DNA from: Nitrospiraceae bacterium
Lineage (GTDB): Bacteria; Nitrospirota; Nitrospiria; Nitrospirales; UBA8639
Assembly: GCA_020632595.1 (NCBI GenBank)
Contig: JACKFF010000023.1
Coordinates: 1-26,580, forward strand
Reading direction: 5' to 3'
Length of the DNA stretch: 26,580 nucleotides
Part shown: piece after piece, positions 1-7,371 of the stretch
Layout of the letters: every line of letters starts with the position of its first letter
Numbering within the stretch: the first letter of the stretch is position 1
Program-made: the position numbers and the translations under genes
The notes under the pieces: generated by a model
Told to the model about the DNA's origin: nothing
Seen by the model: only the letters and a program-made list of their open reading frames with translations
Database searches by the model: none

Positions 1-2
1 TC

Positions 3-602
3 AAGCCCAAAGCTAAAAAGCCTGCGGCTCAAAAACCGTCAACTTACAAAAAGAAGATTTCTGTCGCGAAGAAAACAACCGTTTCAGGAAAGGCTTCTAA
101 TCCGAAGTCTGTGGTCACAAAGCAAGAGGGGTCGGTGTCCAAAAAGAACGCAGGTTCGACCATAGCAAAAAAGGTGGTCACTAAGGCTCCTAGTCGATCA
201 GTTCCATCCCCTACCCGTTCAGCCGAGACGAAGACGGGAGGAGAACCGCTCTCTCTCACGGAGCGCTATAATCTTGGTGGCCTTTTCGTCTGCGCAATTG
301 AACGAGCGAACGATCCCGAGTCCAAGCGGCTTCGTGCCGTGCTTCGTCATTTGGATCTTCCCTCTCAAGAAAAAGATAACCTTCTTCGCTTGTCGCAAGG
401 GTTCACGATTCCCAAATTGTTTGCGGATGGTGTGGGAGAGGACAAAGTCAGTCAGATCCTGACGGACTTCATCAGATTTGCGTTGGCTGAAGGGGCCTAT
501 GAGAAAAAATGGCGGGATGAAATCAGACAGGTTGGGGTGTGGTTGGGCTACTTTCCCCAGCAGTTCGAACAGATTGAACAGAAAGTTTTAGCCAAACGGT
601 AG
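3..602 (+). CDS. Lys/Ala-rich protein of unknown function with a helical C-terminal domain (5' end outside window)
   Basis: The reading frame is open from the first bases of the window, so the true start lies upstream; an internal GTG at 111 is not needed as a start. About the first 75 visible residues are low complexity, rich in Lys, Ala, Ser, Thr and Pro, like histone H1-type or topoisomerase-tail sequences, and probably disordered and nucleic-acid binding (inference). The last 120 or so residues, beginning near LSLTERYNLGG, are well mixed and predicted helical. The end, with FIRFALAEGAYEKKW and VGVWLGYFPQQFEQIEQ, vaguely recalls TerB-like helical domains, but I cannot assign it to that family. 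It ends 11 bases before the stop of the convergent recR. No function is assigned. Confidence 0.75.
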   Translation, partial: KPKAKKPAAQKPSTYKKKISVAKKTTVSGKASNPKSVVTKQEGSVSKKNAGSTIAKKVVTKAPSRSVPSPTRSAETKTGGEPLSLTERYNLGGLFVCAIERANDPESKRLRAVLRHLDLPSQEKDNLLRLSQGFTIPKLFADGVGEDKVSQILTDFIRFALAEGAYEKKWRDEIRQVGVWLGYFPQQFEQIEQKVLAKR

Positions 603-613
603 CGTGGTCCTGT

Positions 614-1252
614 CTACCCGAGATCGCGGCGGCCTTCGATGGATTTGAGCAGGGTGACCTCATCGGCATATTCGATATCCATCCCGACCGGAATCCCATA
701 GGCGATACGGGAAACCTTGACCCCCAGGGGTTTTAATCGCTTGGTCAGGTAAATGGCGGTGGCCTCTCCTTCAATTGTGGGGTTGGTGGCCACGATGACC
801 TCCTTGAATGCTCCATTCTGGACCCGGTTTTCCAGGTCATGGGTGCGGATATCTGCCGGCCCGATGCCGTCCAGTGGAGAGAGCGCCCCATAGAGCACAT
901 GATAGAGGCCTCGAAAGGCCCGGCTTTGTTCGATCGCATACAGGGTGCTGGGCTCTTCCACCACGAGGATGATCGTGGTGTCTCGTTTCGGGTCCAGGCA
1001 AATCTCGCAGAGCGGGCCTTCGGCAATATTTCGGCATTGGGTACAGAAGGAGACTCCTTCTTTTACATCACGAATAGCATCGGCCAGTCGTAGCGCCTCT
1101 TCTTTTTCCGTCTTCATGAGATGAAAGGCCAATCGTTGAGCCGTTTTTTGCCCAATGCCGGGCAATCGTACGAGTTCCCGGCTGAGACGAGCGACCAGCC
1201 CTTGAGGTTGGCCATTGGCTCTGGTGTGTTTGGTTGGAGTGGTTTCCAGCAT
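614..1252 (-). CDS. recR: Recombination mediator protein RecR
   Basis: RecR acts with RecF and RecO to load RecA at single-strand gaps. The 212-residue product has the family layout: a helix-hairpin-helix (LPGIGQKTAQRLAFHL, residues 30-45), a four-cysteine zinc site (Cys70, Cys73, Cys82, Cys85), and a TOPRIM domain (about 93-189, with VVEEP, ATNPTIEGEATA and SRIAYGIPVG). The frame extends upstream to 1393, but I chose the ATG at 1252. It gives the normal RecR length of about 200 residues and has a GAGG motif 7 bases upstream, whereas the extension would read through the palindromic repeat at 1280-1392. It follows ybaB and dnaX on the same strand, the usual order, but about 225 bp separate it from ybaB instead of a tight junction. 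Confidence 0.95.
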   Translation of the reverse strand: MLETTPTKHTRANGQPQGLVARLSRELVRLPGIGQKTAQRLAFHLMKTEKEEALRLADAIRDVKEGVSFCTQCRNIAEGPLCEICLDPKRDTTIILVVEEPSTLYAIEQSRAFRGLYHVLYGALSPLDGIGPADIRTHDLENRVQNGAFKEVIVATNPTIEGEATAIYLTKRLKPLGVKVSRIAYGIPVGMDIEYADEVTLLKSIEGRRDLG

Positions 1253-1279
1253 GATAAACCTCGCTTGATGCTTGGGATG

Positions 1280-1392
1280 TGTTGAAAAATGCCGCCAGTG
1301 GCATTCTCGCCACTTGGCCGTGCTCACGTACTCCCTCATACGCTCCGCCCGTCTAAGCGGCTGCGGCCTTACTGGACCGGCCTTTTTGAACA
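1280..1392. repeat. 113-bp palindromic repeat-like element in the ybaB-recR gap
   Basis: The ends are imperfect inverted repeats. The left end begins TGTTGAAAAATGCCGCCAGT, and the right end read on the other strand begins TGTTCAAAAAGGCCGGTCCA. Inside are smaller hairpins: CCAGTGGC pairs with GCCACTTGG apart from one bulge, and CCGC pairs with GCGG. No protein is encoded. The shape, inverted TTGAAAAA/TTTTTGAA ends around a GC-rich structured core, resembles intergenic repeats I associate with Nitrospira genomes; this is memory, not a search. It could be a REP- or MITE-type element. It may also fold in the dnaX-ybaB-recR transcript and reduce recR expression. Confidence 0.65.
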
Positions 1393-1477
1393 CTCCCGTA
1401 ATTTTTCTTCGTATGGCACTCGGGTATTCAGCTGCGGATCAGTAGGCAAAACCTATAATAATTCAACAGCCTCATGG

Positions 1478-1804
1478 TTAGAACATGCCGGGAATGCCCA
1501 TCCCTCCGGTGAGGGATTTCATTTCTTCGGCCATCAGCTCTTTCGCCTTTCGCAAGGCTTCATTGGATGCGGCGACGATTAAGTCTTGCAGCATGTCATG
1601 GTCACCGGATTTCAAGACTTCCGGATCGATGGTCAGTTTGGTTAATTGCATGGCTCCGTTGGCTTGCACGGTCACCATCCCTCCTCCGGCTGAAGCCTCG
1701 ACTGTTTTCGTGGCAGCCTCCTCTTGAATCTTTCCCATTTTTTCCTGCATGGCCTGGGCTTGCTTTAAAAGATTGCCCATATTGGAGAATGGATTTTTAG
1801 ACAT
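1478..1804 (-). CDS. ybaB: YbaB/EbfC family nucleoid-associated protein
   Basis: This 108-residue protein belongs to the YbaB/EbfC family, small dimeric DNA-binding proteins that coat the nucleoid. Family features are the N-terminal helix with MGNLLKQAQAMQEKM, the beta segment around VTVQANGAMQLTKLTIDPEV, the helical segment DLIVAASNEALRKAKELMAEEM, and the glycine/methionine-rich tail ending GMGIPGMF. Its ATG overlaps the dnaX stop by one base (TAATG), and an AGGAGG motif lies inside the end of dnaX, so it is probably translationally coupled to dnaX. The dnaX-ybaB-recR order is widespread in bacteria and fits a replication/repair operon. Confidence 0.95.
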   Translation of the reverse strand: MSKNPFSNMGNLLKQAQAMQEKMGKIQEEAATKTVEASAGGGMVTVQANGAMQLTKLTIDPEVLKSGDHDMLQDLIVAASNEALRKAKELMAEEMKSLTGGMGIPGMF

Positions 1805-3636
1805 TAACGTACCTCCTCATTTTGCGGGGTTCTTTCTGCCGATACGACTGTGCCCCCAAATAGTTCCAATGCTTGTTTCACCAAAGGGTGGGCCTTCACG
1901 TTTTCAATGAGATCCTGGTCCTGCTCAAGTTTTTTTTTTGCTCGTAATTCTCCGGTTGACGGCGGGTAAACCTGGCCCTCTTGAAATTCAATGACTTGGA
2001 CTTTTATCGGCCGGCCGGCGAATTCCTCACATATTTGACCGATCAGCACGCGATTTTCGGGTTTGTCCGTTCTCCAGCGAGCAATCGAATCTTTTTTGGA
2101 ATATCCCAGGACGACGGAGTCTGCCGTCATGGTTACGACACTCCCCTTCTCCAGGAAACTCCCGATATTGGGATGGTCATTAATCATGCGTTCAACGACG
2201 AGCTCCCAGTTTAACGTTACGGGTGGGCCAGACGTTGGCTGGGCAGACGTTTGGGGAGAGGCCGCCGGGGGTTCGCTGTTGGCAGATAAGGCCCTTCTCG
2301 GTACCGGCTTTTCCGCACCTGGTGGGGTTGAGGAAGGAAACATTGTTGTGGCGCCGCCACCGGGCCTGGGACGGGTCTGGCTTGCAGGAGTCACCGGTTT
2401 ATCCACAGGCGCTTGGACTTTAGCAGGTTGTGTGGGAGGCGGAGTCGAGACAGCCTGTGGCAATACTTTTGCCTGTAAAGCAGATGCTTGAGGGGGTGCG
2501 CTGGCCTTCTGTTCAGTCGTGGCGGAGGTGACTGTCATAGGATCAAGCATCGCTGCTCGCACCACGGCGGCTTCAATGAGAAACCGTGGATGGGAGCTTC
2601 CTCGAAGACTGTCCTCTGTTCTGGAGAAAATGGAGAAAATGGCCTGTAAATAGGGCTCGGAGAGTTGTTGAGCTTGCGCGATGGTATGATCAACCTCCTC
2701 GTCTCCTAATTCAAGAAGGGTTTGCACTTGTGAGCGTGATGGTACCACGCAAGCCACCAGTAGATTGCGACATCGCTCCAACAGTTCCCGGCAATACACC
2801 CGGACATCAAAACCCTGATCGACCAACTGTCCCACGAGAGACATTGTTTGGGCGGCCTGGTGCCCAATGATGGCATCAATCATGAGCCGGACGAGTTCGT
2901 CGGGCACGGACCCAATCAACATTTCCAAATCGCCATGTTGGATGCGTTCTCCACCGAAGGAGACGGCCTGATCCAGGAGGCTCAACGCGTCTCGCATACT
3001 GCCTTCACTGGCTCGAGCCAGTGCCGATAAGCTTCGATCCTCCACAGTCACTCCCGTTTGGGTCGCGACGTGGCGTAGTTGCGTGATGATTTCCAAGCGG
3101 GAAATGCGTCGAAAGGTGAAGTGCTGACAGCGTGAAAGTATGGTGGCAGGAATTTTATGAACTTCAGTTGTCGCAAAAATAAAGACGGAGTGGCTCGGGG
3201 GTTCCTCAAGCGTTTTAAGCAGGGCGTTAAAGGCCGAGTTGGACAGCATGTGGACTTCGTCGATGATGTAGACCCGGTATGTGCCATGAAACGGCGCGAA
3301 TTTGACGTTTTCGCGCAGTTCGCGGACATCGTCCACACCAGTATTCGACGCGCCGTCAATCTCGATGACATCCACCGAGTTGCCTCGGGTAATTTCGACG
3401 CAACTTGGGCAGGTTCCACAGGGTTGGCTGGTGGGACCCCGCTCACAGTTAAGGGATTTGGCCAGGATGCGCGCGACAGTGGTTTTACCGACTCCTCGCA
3501 TGCCGGAGAAGACATAGGCATGGGCGACCCTTTTGCGGTCGATTGCATTGGTGAGTGTTTGCACGACATGGGACTGCCCTAGGACTTCCTGAAAACTAGT
3601 CGGGCGGTATTTCCGTGCGGAAACTTGAAATTCCAT
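1804..3636 (-). CDS. dnaX: DNA polymerase III subunit tau/gamma (DnaX)
   Basis: DnaX is the ATPase of the sliding-clamp loader and, in its tau form, links it to the polymerase and helicase. From the ATG at 3636 (610 residues) it starts MEFQVSARKYRP, the family signature. Visible motifs are Walker A GMRGVGKTT (45-53), the zinc module Cys64/73/76/79, Walker B with DEVH (126-129) and the SRC motif (168-170). A Pro/Ala/Gln-rich linker runs from about 385 to 490, followed by a folded C-terminal domain. The frame is open to 3756, but that extension would overlap the SRP RNA, so I rejected it. There is no good Shine-Dalgarno sequence at 3636. A run of ten A on the coding strand (1930-1939) encodes Lys-Lys-Lys about 42 codons before the stop. 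Confidence 0.96.
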   Translation of the reverse strand: MEFQVSARKYRPTSFQEVLGQSHVVQTLTNAIDRKRVAHAYVFSGMRGVGKTTVARILAKSLNCERGPTSQPCGTCPSCVEITRGNSVDVIEIDGASNTGVDDVRELRENVKFAPFHGTYRVYIIDEVHMLSNSAFNALLKTLEEPPSHSVFIFATTEVHKIPATILSRCQHFTFRRISRLEIITQLRHVATQTGVTVEDRSLSALARASEGSMRDALSLLDQAVSFGGERIQHGDLEMLIGSVPDELVRLMIDAIIGHQAAQTMSLVGQLVDQGFDVRVYCRELLERCRNLLVACVVPSRSQVQTLLELGDEEVDHTIAQAQQLSEPYLQAIFSIFSRTEDSLRGSSHPRFLIEAAVVRAAMLDPMTVTSATTEQKASAPPQASALQAKVLPQAVSTPPPTQPAKVQAPVDKPVTPASQTRPRPGGGATTMFPSSTPPGAEKPVPRRALSANSEPPAASPQTSAQPTSGPPVTLNWELVVERMINDHPNIGSFLEKGSVVTMTADSVVLGYSKKDSIARWRTDKPENRVLIGQICEEFAGRPIKVQVIEFQEGQVYPPSTGELRAKKKLEQDQDLIENVKAHPLVKQALELFGGTVVSAERTPQNEEVR

Positions 3637-3731
3637 AATTCGCGTTAAGCAGGAAAAGAGCGGTTTTTTTATGAACTTCGAACACTGCCGTCCGGTACCA
3701 AGGCACGGAGAGCCAGCCGATAAATTTAGTC

Positions 3732-3833
3732 GGGGCCAGGTGATCCTGCGGCACACAGACTAGCCCACGTACCGTTGCTTCCTTCCGGACCTGGCGGGGT
3801 TTGCAGGATTCTGTCGCACAGGGCCCAGCCCCT
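3732..3833 (-). ncRNA. ffs: Signal recognition particle 4.5S RNA (small bacterial type)
   Basis: Read on the minus strand, the segment contains the conserved SRP domain IV core CAGGTCCGGAAGGAAGCA, with the GGAA tetraloop and the asymmetric loop that binds Ffh. The ends pair: GGGGCTGGG at the 5' side with CCTGGCCCC at the 3' side (one G-T and one T-G pair), then ATCCTGC with GCAGGAT. The length of about 100 nt is that of the Alu-less bacterial form. It lies just upstream of dnaX on the same strand, a common arrangement. The exact ends are approximate, set by the terminal helix. Confidence 0.93.
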
Positions 3834-3919
3834 AAATGCAGTCTCGATAGTTCATCGCCTCACGGACTGGCAAACATCATCTTTTGAGGATATCAGTGAT
3901 CCTCACGGCAGACCAAATA

Positions 3920-4009
3920 TGGCGGAGAGGGTGGGTTTCGAACCCACGGTACCATTGCTGGCACACGTGATTTCCAGTCACGCCGATTCGGCCACTCTCG
4001 CACCTCTCC
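3920..4009 (-). tRNA. tRNA-Ser (anticodon GGA)
   Basis: The minus strand reads as a 90-nt class II tRNA with encoded CCA. The acceptor stem GGAGAGG pairs with CCTCTCC, the anticodon loop is CTGGAAA with anticodon GGA inside the GTGA/TCAC stem, there is a long serine-type variable arm, and the T arm is GTGGG TTCGAAA CCCAC. It decodes UCC and UCU. It lies 86 bp upstream of the SRP RNA on the same strand and may share a promoter with it. Confidence 0.97.
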
Positions 4010-4278
4010 GCGAACGGGTATCTACTTTGCGGCGACTGAACCTCTGATGAAGCCGTTTTGTCTTTTGGAGGGTATCTGTTCATCCCATCTTAGTTATCTT
4101 CTTCACCCGGGATCTGTTTGGTGAAAGACTGCCATCTTACCATGGGGGTCTGAGGGCGACAAGCAAGGAGGGGGAATAGTTACGAGCAGGGCGAGGAAGG
4201 GACAAGGAGATAACGCCCACCCTGTTTTTGGCCATTCAATCCTCAAGGTTCCATACCTTTTTGATATCGTATACCATG

Positions 4279-5085
4279 TTAGGAGATTCGGGATTGAAAC
4301 ATTCGTTGGCGTCGTGAAGATCGATGCAGGGCGGCAAACAAATGGCCTCGAAAGAAGAGCATGAAAACCGTCACAATGGGAGTGAGTGCGAGGACGATAA
4401 CAAAACTCAAATCGGAGGACATCCCTAACAAAGAGAGCCACTCAGATAGTACGGAAAAGGGCAACGTGATGAGATGCCAGAAGTCCAGCCCCCCCCGTCT
4501 TCCACCCTGGCTGGACATTTCAAAAAAAAATGTCAGGCCGAATGGGCCGAAGGCGATGGCCACAGGCAAAAACCATTCAATCCAATTTTCAACGACAAAA
4601 TCATAACTTTCCCGGACAACCTCGAGGGCGGATCCGTTCCGGCTCTGATAGATAACTTCCGGTACTGGATTGAGTAAGACGAAAATTAAGAAAAATACGG
4701 CTGTGCTAATCAGCGGTTGGTAGGGATTGGTCTGGAGCCCCATTTCGAGAAATAGCAAGGGAAACCACACCATAAATCCAACAGAAATAACCTCCCAAAA
4801 ATATTGCCCCATACTTGGCAGGATATCCGGCCAACTCACACGACGCGCCCCAAGGACGGCCTGTTCCGTTAAGCTCAGGGTGGATCCAATGACAAGGGCA
4901 TTGAGGGCGCCCAGGATAAACCCTCCGATCATGCCAAGCGGAGCGATGAGCGAGGTGACAAGCACGAGGCCTAAGGCAAAGGCGAGGAGGACCGGAATCA
5001 ACACCCATGCGCGCGTGAAGGATTGGATCGAGGCGAGTAGCGCTTGATGGTACAGTCGAACTGTGGCCTGGAAGAAACTCTGCAT
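4279..5085 (-). CDS. Multi-span integral membrane protein of unknown function
   Basis: This 268-residue, strongly hydrophobic protein has about six likely membrane segments (roughly 27-48, 52-72, 97-115, 126-143, 170-188 and 224-245). It has a short amphipathic N-terminus and a basic C-terminus (HRSSRRQRMFQSR). A polar Gly/Arg-rich loop (SSQGGRRGGL) lies near 191-200. I recognise no catalytic or transport motif, and no function is assigned. It begins 25 bp after the stop of the small gene at 5111-5356 on the same strand, so the two probably form an operon. The ATG at 5085 lacks a clear Shine-Dalgarno sequence, but the hydrophobic pattern starts soon after it. Confidence 0.8.
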   Translation of the reverse strand: MQSFFQATVRLYHQALLASIQSFTRAWVLIPVLLAFALGLVLVTSLIAPLGMIGGFILGALNALVIGSTLSLTEQAVLGARRVSWPDILPSMGQYFWEVISVGFMVWFPLLFLEMGLQTNPYQPLISTAVFFLIFVLLNPVPEVIYQSRNGSALEVVRESYDFVVENWIEWFLPVAIAFGPFGLTFFFEMSSQGGRRGGLDFWHLITLPFSVLSEWLSLLGMSSDLSFVIVLALTPIVTVFMLFFRGHLFAALHRSSRRQRMFQSRIS

Positions 5086-5110
5086 GTGGCGAGGGAATGC
5101 TCCCCAGTTT

Positions 5111-5356
5111 TTATTCTTTGCTGGGCGGAGGGTATTGTATGTTGATGATGTCCTGTTGTCGCTGATCCCGGTCTTGTCTGATTTTTTCTAGCCGGCTAGG
5201 ACGATTCCAGGTCCACCATTTGACGTGATCCGCAAAAGTGGGTGAGGGAGGGGTCGCGGACCCTACCGGTGACTCTTGAAAGTCATACCCTTGATATTGA
5301 TCTTTTTTATCCAGAAATTTCTGGTAAATATCTTGATAGAGCTGTTTGAAGGTCAT
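5111..5356 (-). CDS. Small hypothetical protein (81 residues)
   Basis: The product is short, soluble and highly charged, with many Gln, Asp, Lys and Tyr residues in the first third (FKQLYQDIYQKFLDKKDQY). A Pro/Ser patch follows near 30-40, then a Trp-rich stretch (VKWWTWNRPSRLEKIRQDRD) at about 46-65. There is no signal peptide or membrane segment. I do not recognise the family. Support for it being real comes from non-random composition, same-strand placement 25 bp upstream of the membrane-protein gene, and the lack of a better gene on the other strand. The start codon has only a weak ribosome binding site. Confidence 0.6.
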   Translation of the reverse strand: MTFKQLYQDIYQKFLDKKDQYQGYDFQESPVGSATPPSPTFADHVKWWTWNRPSRLEKIRQDRDQRQQDIINIQYPPPSKE

Positions 5357-5586
5357 AGGGTGGTACCTTACCCAACTCCCTCAAGTCGATCAAGAGGGAA
5401 AATCCATAGGAAGGTTGAGAAGGCAGGTGGGTGGTCTTTGCTCTGTTCGATAATGCGCATGTCGATATTGGTCTGTTTTAATCTTCTAATTGTGGGTATA
5501 GTTTGGGTGCCGGGGGTTTTCTATACACTTCATCCCATACTCATCGGGGAGCATTTATGACCTGATGAGGGGGAGATGAAGCCTTC

Positions 5587-5646
5587 GATCGGGTTAAGGA
5601 GGACGATTGAATCGTCCATATCCGAATATTTTCCCCGATCAACCCG
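5587..5646. promoter_or_regulatory. Nested and alternative inverted repeats (possible RNA structure)
   Basis: A perfect 7-bp hairpin, GGACGAT-tga-ATCGTCC, lies at 5601-5617. It sits between two sequences that can close it in two mutually exclusive ways. GATCGGG (5587-5593) can pair with CCCGATC (5634-5640), or CGGGTT (5590-5595) can pair with AACCCG (5641-5646). The base pairing is seen directly; any role, such as a leader RNA, protein site or terminator, is inference. No U-tract follows it. Confidence 0.4.
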
Positions 5647-5723
5647 GATTTTAGTTGCAGTGCTTCCGGGAGGACTATTTTGGTTACCTGAATTTTAGGA
5701 TGGCCTGAAGGAGATGGACGTTT

Positions 5724-5729
5724 TATAAT
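5724..5729 (+). promoter_or_regulatory. Candidate -10 element for tRNA-Leu / tig
   Basis: This is a perfect TATAAT about 100 bp upstream of tRNA-Leu. No matching -35 hexamer is seen at the usual spacing, so this rests on the -10 alone. Confidence 0.3.
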
Positions 5730-5827
5730 AGGGAAGCCCGATAGGTAGAGGGGGGCCTGTTCCCCAGCGGATTCAAGGGGAGGAATCTCTTTTCAACGTC
5801 GCTGAAATGTGGCGAAAACGGTTACGG

Positions 5828-5910
5828 GCGAGAGTGGCGGAACTGGCAGACGCGCGAGACTTAGGATCTCGTGGGTAACCGTGGGGGTTCAAGTCCCCCC
5901 TCTCGCACCA
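5828..5910 (+). tRNA. tRNA-Leu (anticodon UAG)
   Basis: This is an 83-nt class II tRNA with encoded CCA. The acceptor stem GCGAGAG pairs with CTCTCGC, the D-arm region is TGGCGGAACTGGCAGACGC, the anticodon stem-loop is CGAGA-CTTAGGA-TCTCG with anticodon TAG, there is a long variable arm, and the T arm is GGGGG TTCAAGT CCCCC. It decodes CUA and related leucine codons. It ends about 50 bp before tig with no hairpin terminator in between, so read-through into tig is possible. Confidence 0.97.
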
Positions 5911-5963
5911 TTTCTTAACATTTATATTCTTTATTGTGTTTTTTTACAAGGATGAATGCTCAT

Positions 5964-7289
5964 ATGAAGTTAGAAATGACAGAGCTCGGGCCGGTGAAAC
6001 GGTCGTTAAAAATCGAAGTTCCGGAAGAAGCCGTTAAAAGCGAATTTCAGAAGGTGTATGCCCAGTTGAGGCGTCAAGCCAAAATTCCTGGATTCCGACC
6101 CGGGAAAGCGCCAATCGCCCTATTGGAAAAACGGTATGCCGATCTTGTTGAGCAAGATGTGGTGCAGCGGTTGGTGCCCGATTATTACCAGCGAGCGGTG
6201 AAGGAAGCGGGGGTGGTCCCCATTCTTGTTGATATTCCGCCATTGGAACGAATGAAAGTGAAGTCCAATAGTCCATTTACCTTTACGGCTACGGTGGAAA
6301 TAAAGCCCACTATTCAATTAGGAGATTATCGACCGCCGAATCCTATTTCCTTAAAACGGGACGCCCGAACGGTCACAGAAGATCAGGTTGAAAAGGCTCT
6401 CCAGAGCTTACGGGAGCAACATGCCGAGCTTGATGTGGTTCCTGAAGGAACCCCTCTTCGTGAAGGATTGCATGCGGTGTTATCTATTGAAGGGTTTGTG
6501 GAAGATCGGCCATTGGAAGGAACTCAGAAAAAAGGACATCTTCTGCACATTGGGTCCAAGTCGCCGATTCTGGGTGTGGAATTAGATGAGTATCTTATCG
6601 GAAAACAGGCGGGGGACATAATTGATATTCCGCAACCCTTTCCCCCCAACCATCCTGATCCTCACCTCGCCGGAAAGACGATGGTCCTCAAGGTGACAAT
6701 TGATGCGGTGAAAGAGCAGAAACTCCCGGAACTGGATGATGAATTCGCTAAGGATTGCGGCGACTACGATTCACTGGAACATCTTAAAACCACCATCAAC
6801 ACCCAATTGGAAAATTTTCTGAAACAGGATCTTGAAGAAGGGTATAAAGATCAGGTGATTGAACGCTTGTTGCAGATGCACCACTTTGAAATTCCCGAGG
6901 TGCTGATTGAACGGGAACTTCAGACGCTTATTCGACAAAAAATGCTGAAGGACCATCGCCATGCCCATCGTGAAGATGACGTGGAAGAGCCCTTACGATT
7001 ACAAGAAGAGGCTAAGCGCCTCCAACAAGAATTGCATCCGGAAGCTAAGCGGCGTGTGAAGCTGAGTTTGATTCTGGATGCGATCGTTCAGAAAGAAGGC
7101 CTTCATGTCACTGAGGATGAGGTGAACGCCGAAATTCAAAAACTGGCCACCTCCTTAAAGCTCCCGGTTGGTGAAATTCAACGCATGGTCGAAGCCGGGG
7201 GGCAGGGTGCGCAGGAGGAGTTCCGCGAACGGATGAAGGCGGAAAAAGCTTTGCAGTTCGTCTATCAAAATGCGGTCATTCAGGGATAA
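5964..7289 (+). CDS. tig: Trigger factor (ribosome-associated chaperone and prolyl isomerase)
   Basis: Trigger factor docks at the ribosomal exit tunnel and shields nascent chains. The 441-residue protein has the family order: an N-terminal ribosome-binding domain with the signature GFRPGKAP (43-50), a central FKBP-like domain at roughly 150-245 (with HLLHIGSKSPILGVELDEYL and HLAGKTMVLKVTI), and a long helical C-terminal chaperone domain. The frame runs back to a TTG at 5934. I chose the ATG at 5964 because the protein then begins MKLEMTELGPVKRSLKIEVP, as trigger factors do, with an AAGGA about 11 bases upstream. The ATG at 5952 would put the Shine-Dalgarno too close. The tig-clpP-clpX order is a conserved arrangement linking folding to proteolysis. 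Confidence 0.96.
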   Translation: MKLEMTELGPVKRSLKIEVPEEAVKSEFQKVYAQLRRQAKIPGFRPGKAPIALLEKRYADLVEQDVVQRLVPDYYQRAVKEAGVVPILVDIPPLERMKVKSNSPFTFTATVEIKPTIQLGDYRPPNPISLKRDARTVTEDQVEKALQSLREQHAELDVVPEGTPLREGLHAVLSIEGFVEDRPLEGTQKKGHLLHIGSKSPILGVELDEYLIGKQAGDIIDIPQPFPPNHPDPHLAGKTMVLKVTIDAVKEQKLPELDDEFAKDCGDYDSLEHLKTTINTQLENFLKQDLEEGYKDQVIERLLQMHHFEIPEVLIERELQTLIRQKMLKDHRHAHREDDVEEPLRLQEEAKRLQQELHPEAKRRVKLSLILDAIVQKEGLHVTEDEVNAEIQKLATSLKLPVGEIQRMVEAGGQGAQEEFRERMKAEKALQFVYQNAVIQG

Positions 7290-7329
7290 CGGGTCGTACA
7301 GCCCTTCTGAATGCACCTGTTCTGATATC

Positions 7330-7335
7330 TATAAT
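7330..7335 (+). promoter_or_regulatory. Candidate -10 element for clpP-clpX
   Basis: A perfect TATAAT lies in the 82-bp tig-clpP gap, 36 bp before the clpP start. The -35 region is poor. It could allow clpPX to be expressed apart from tig. Confidence 0.35.
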
Positions 7336-7371
7336 GAATGCCTACTATACAACACGAGGAGGTTTCAGGGA

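Larger units (their letters stand above)
5357..5827. other. Intergenic region, about 470 bp
   Basis: No convincing gene is present. A 94-codon plus-strand frame over 5276-5560 overlaps the small minus-strand gene and looks accidental. The stretch holds the divergent upstream regions of the 81-residue gene and tRNA-Leu, the inverted-repeat block at 5587-5646 and a TATAAT at 5724-5729. Confidence 0.6.

Noticed and set aside
2063..2491. 142-codon plus-strand frame opposite dnaX
   Set aside because: It is antisense to the Pro/Ala-rich linker of dnaX, lacks a ribosome binding site and has the Gly/Val bias expected from the complement of that linker.
3637..3756. N-terminal extension of dnaX
   Set aside because: It would overlap the SRP RNA, and the family N-terminus starts at the ATG at 3636.
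3775..4047. 90-codon frame containing MAERVGFEPT
   Set aside because: It is a translation of the antisense of tRNA-Ser and part of the SRP RNA, a common false ORF.
5276..5560. 94-codon plus-strand frame with a hydrophobic stretch
   Set aside because: It overlaps the small minus-strand gene, has no ribosome binding site and no recognisable features.
5560..5585. CTGATGAG followed by GAAG, recalling a hammerhead ribozyme core
   Set aside because: No stem II pairs between the two core segments and the helices I and III are absent.
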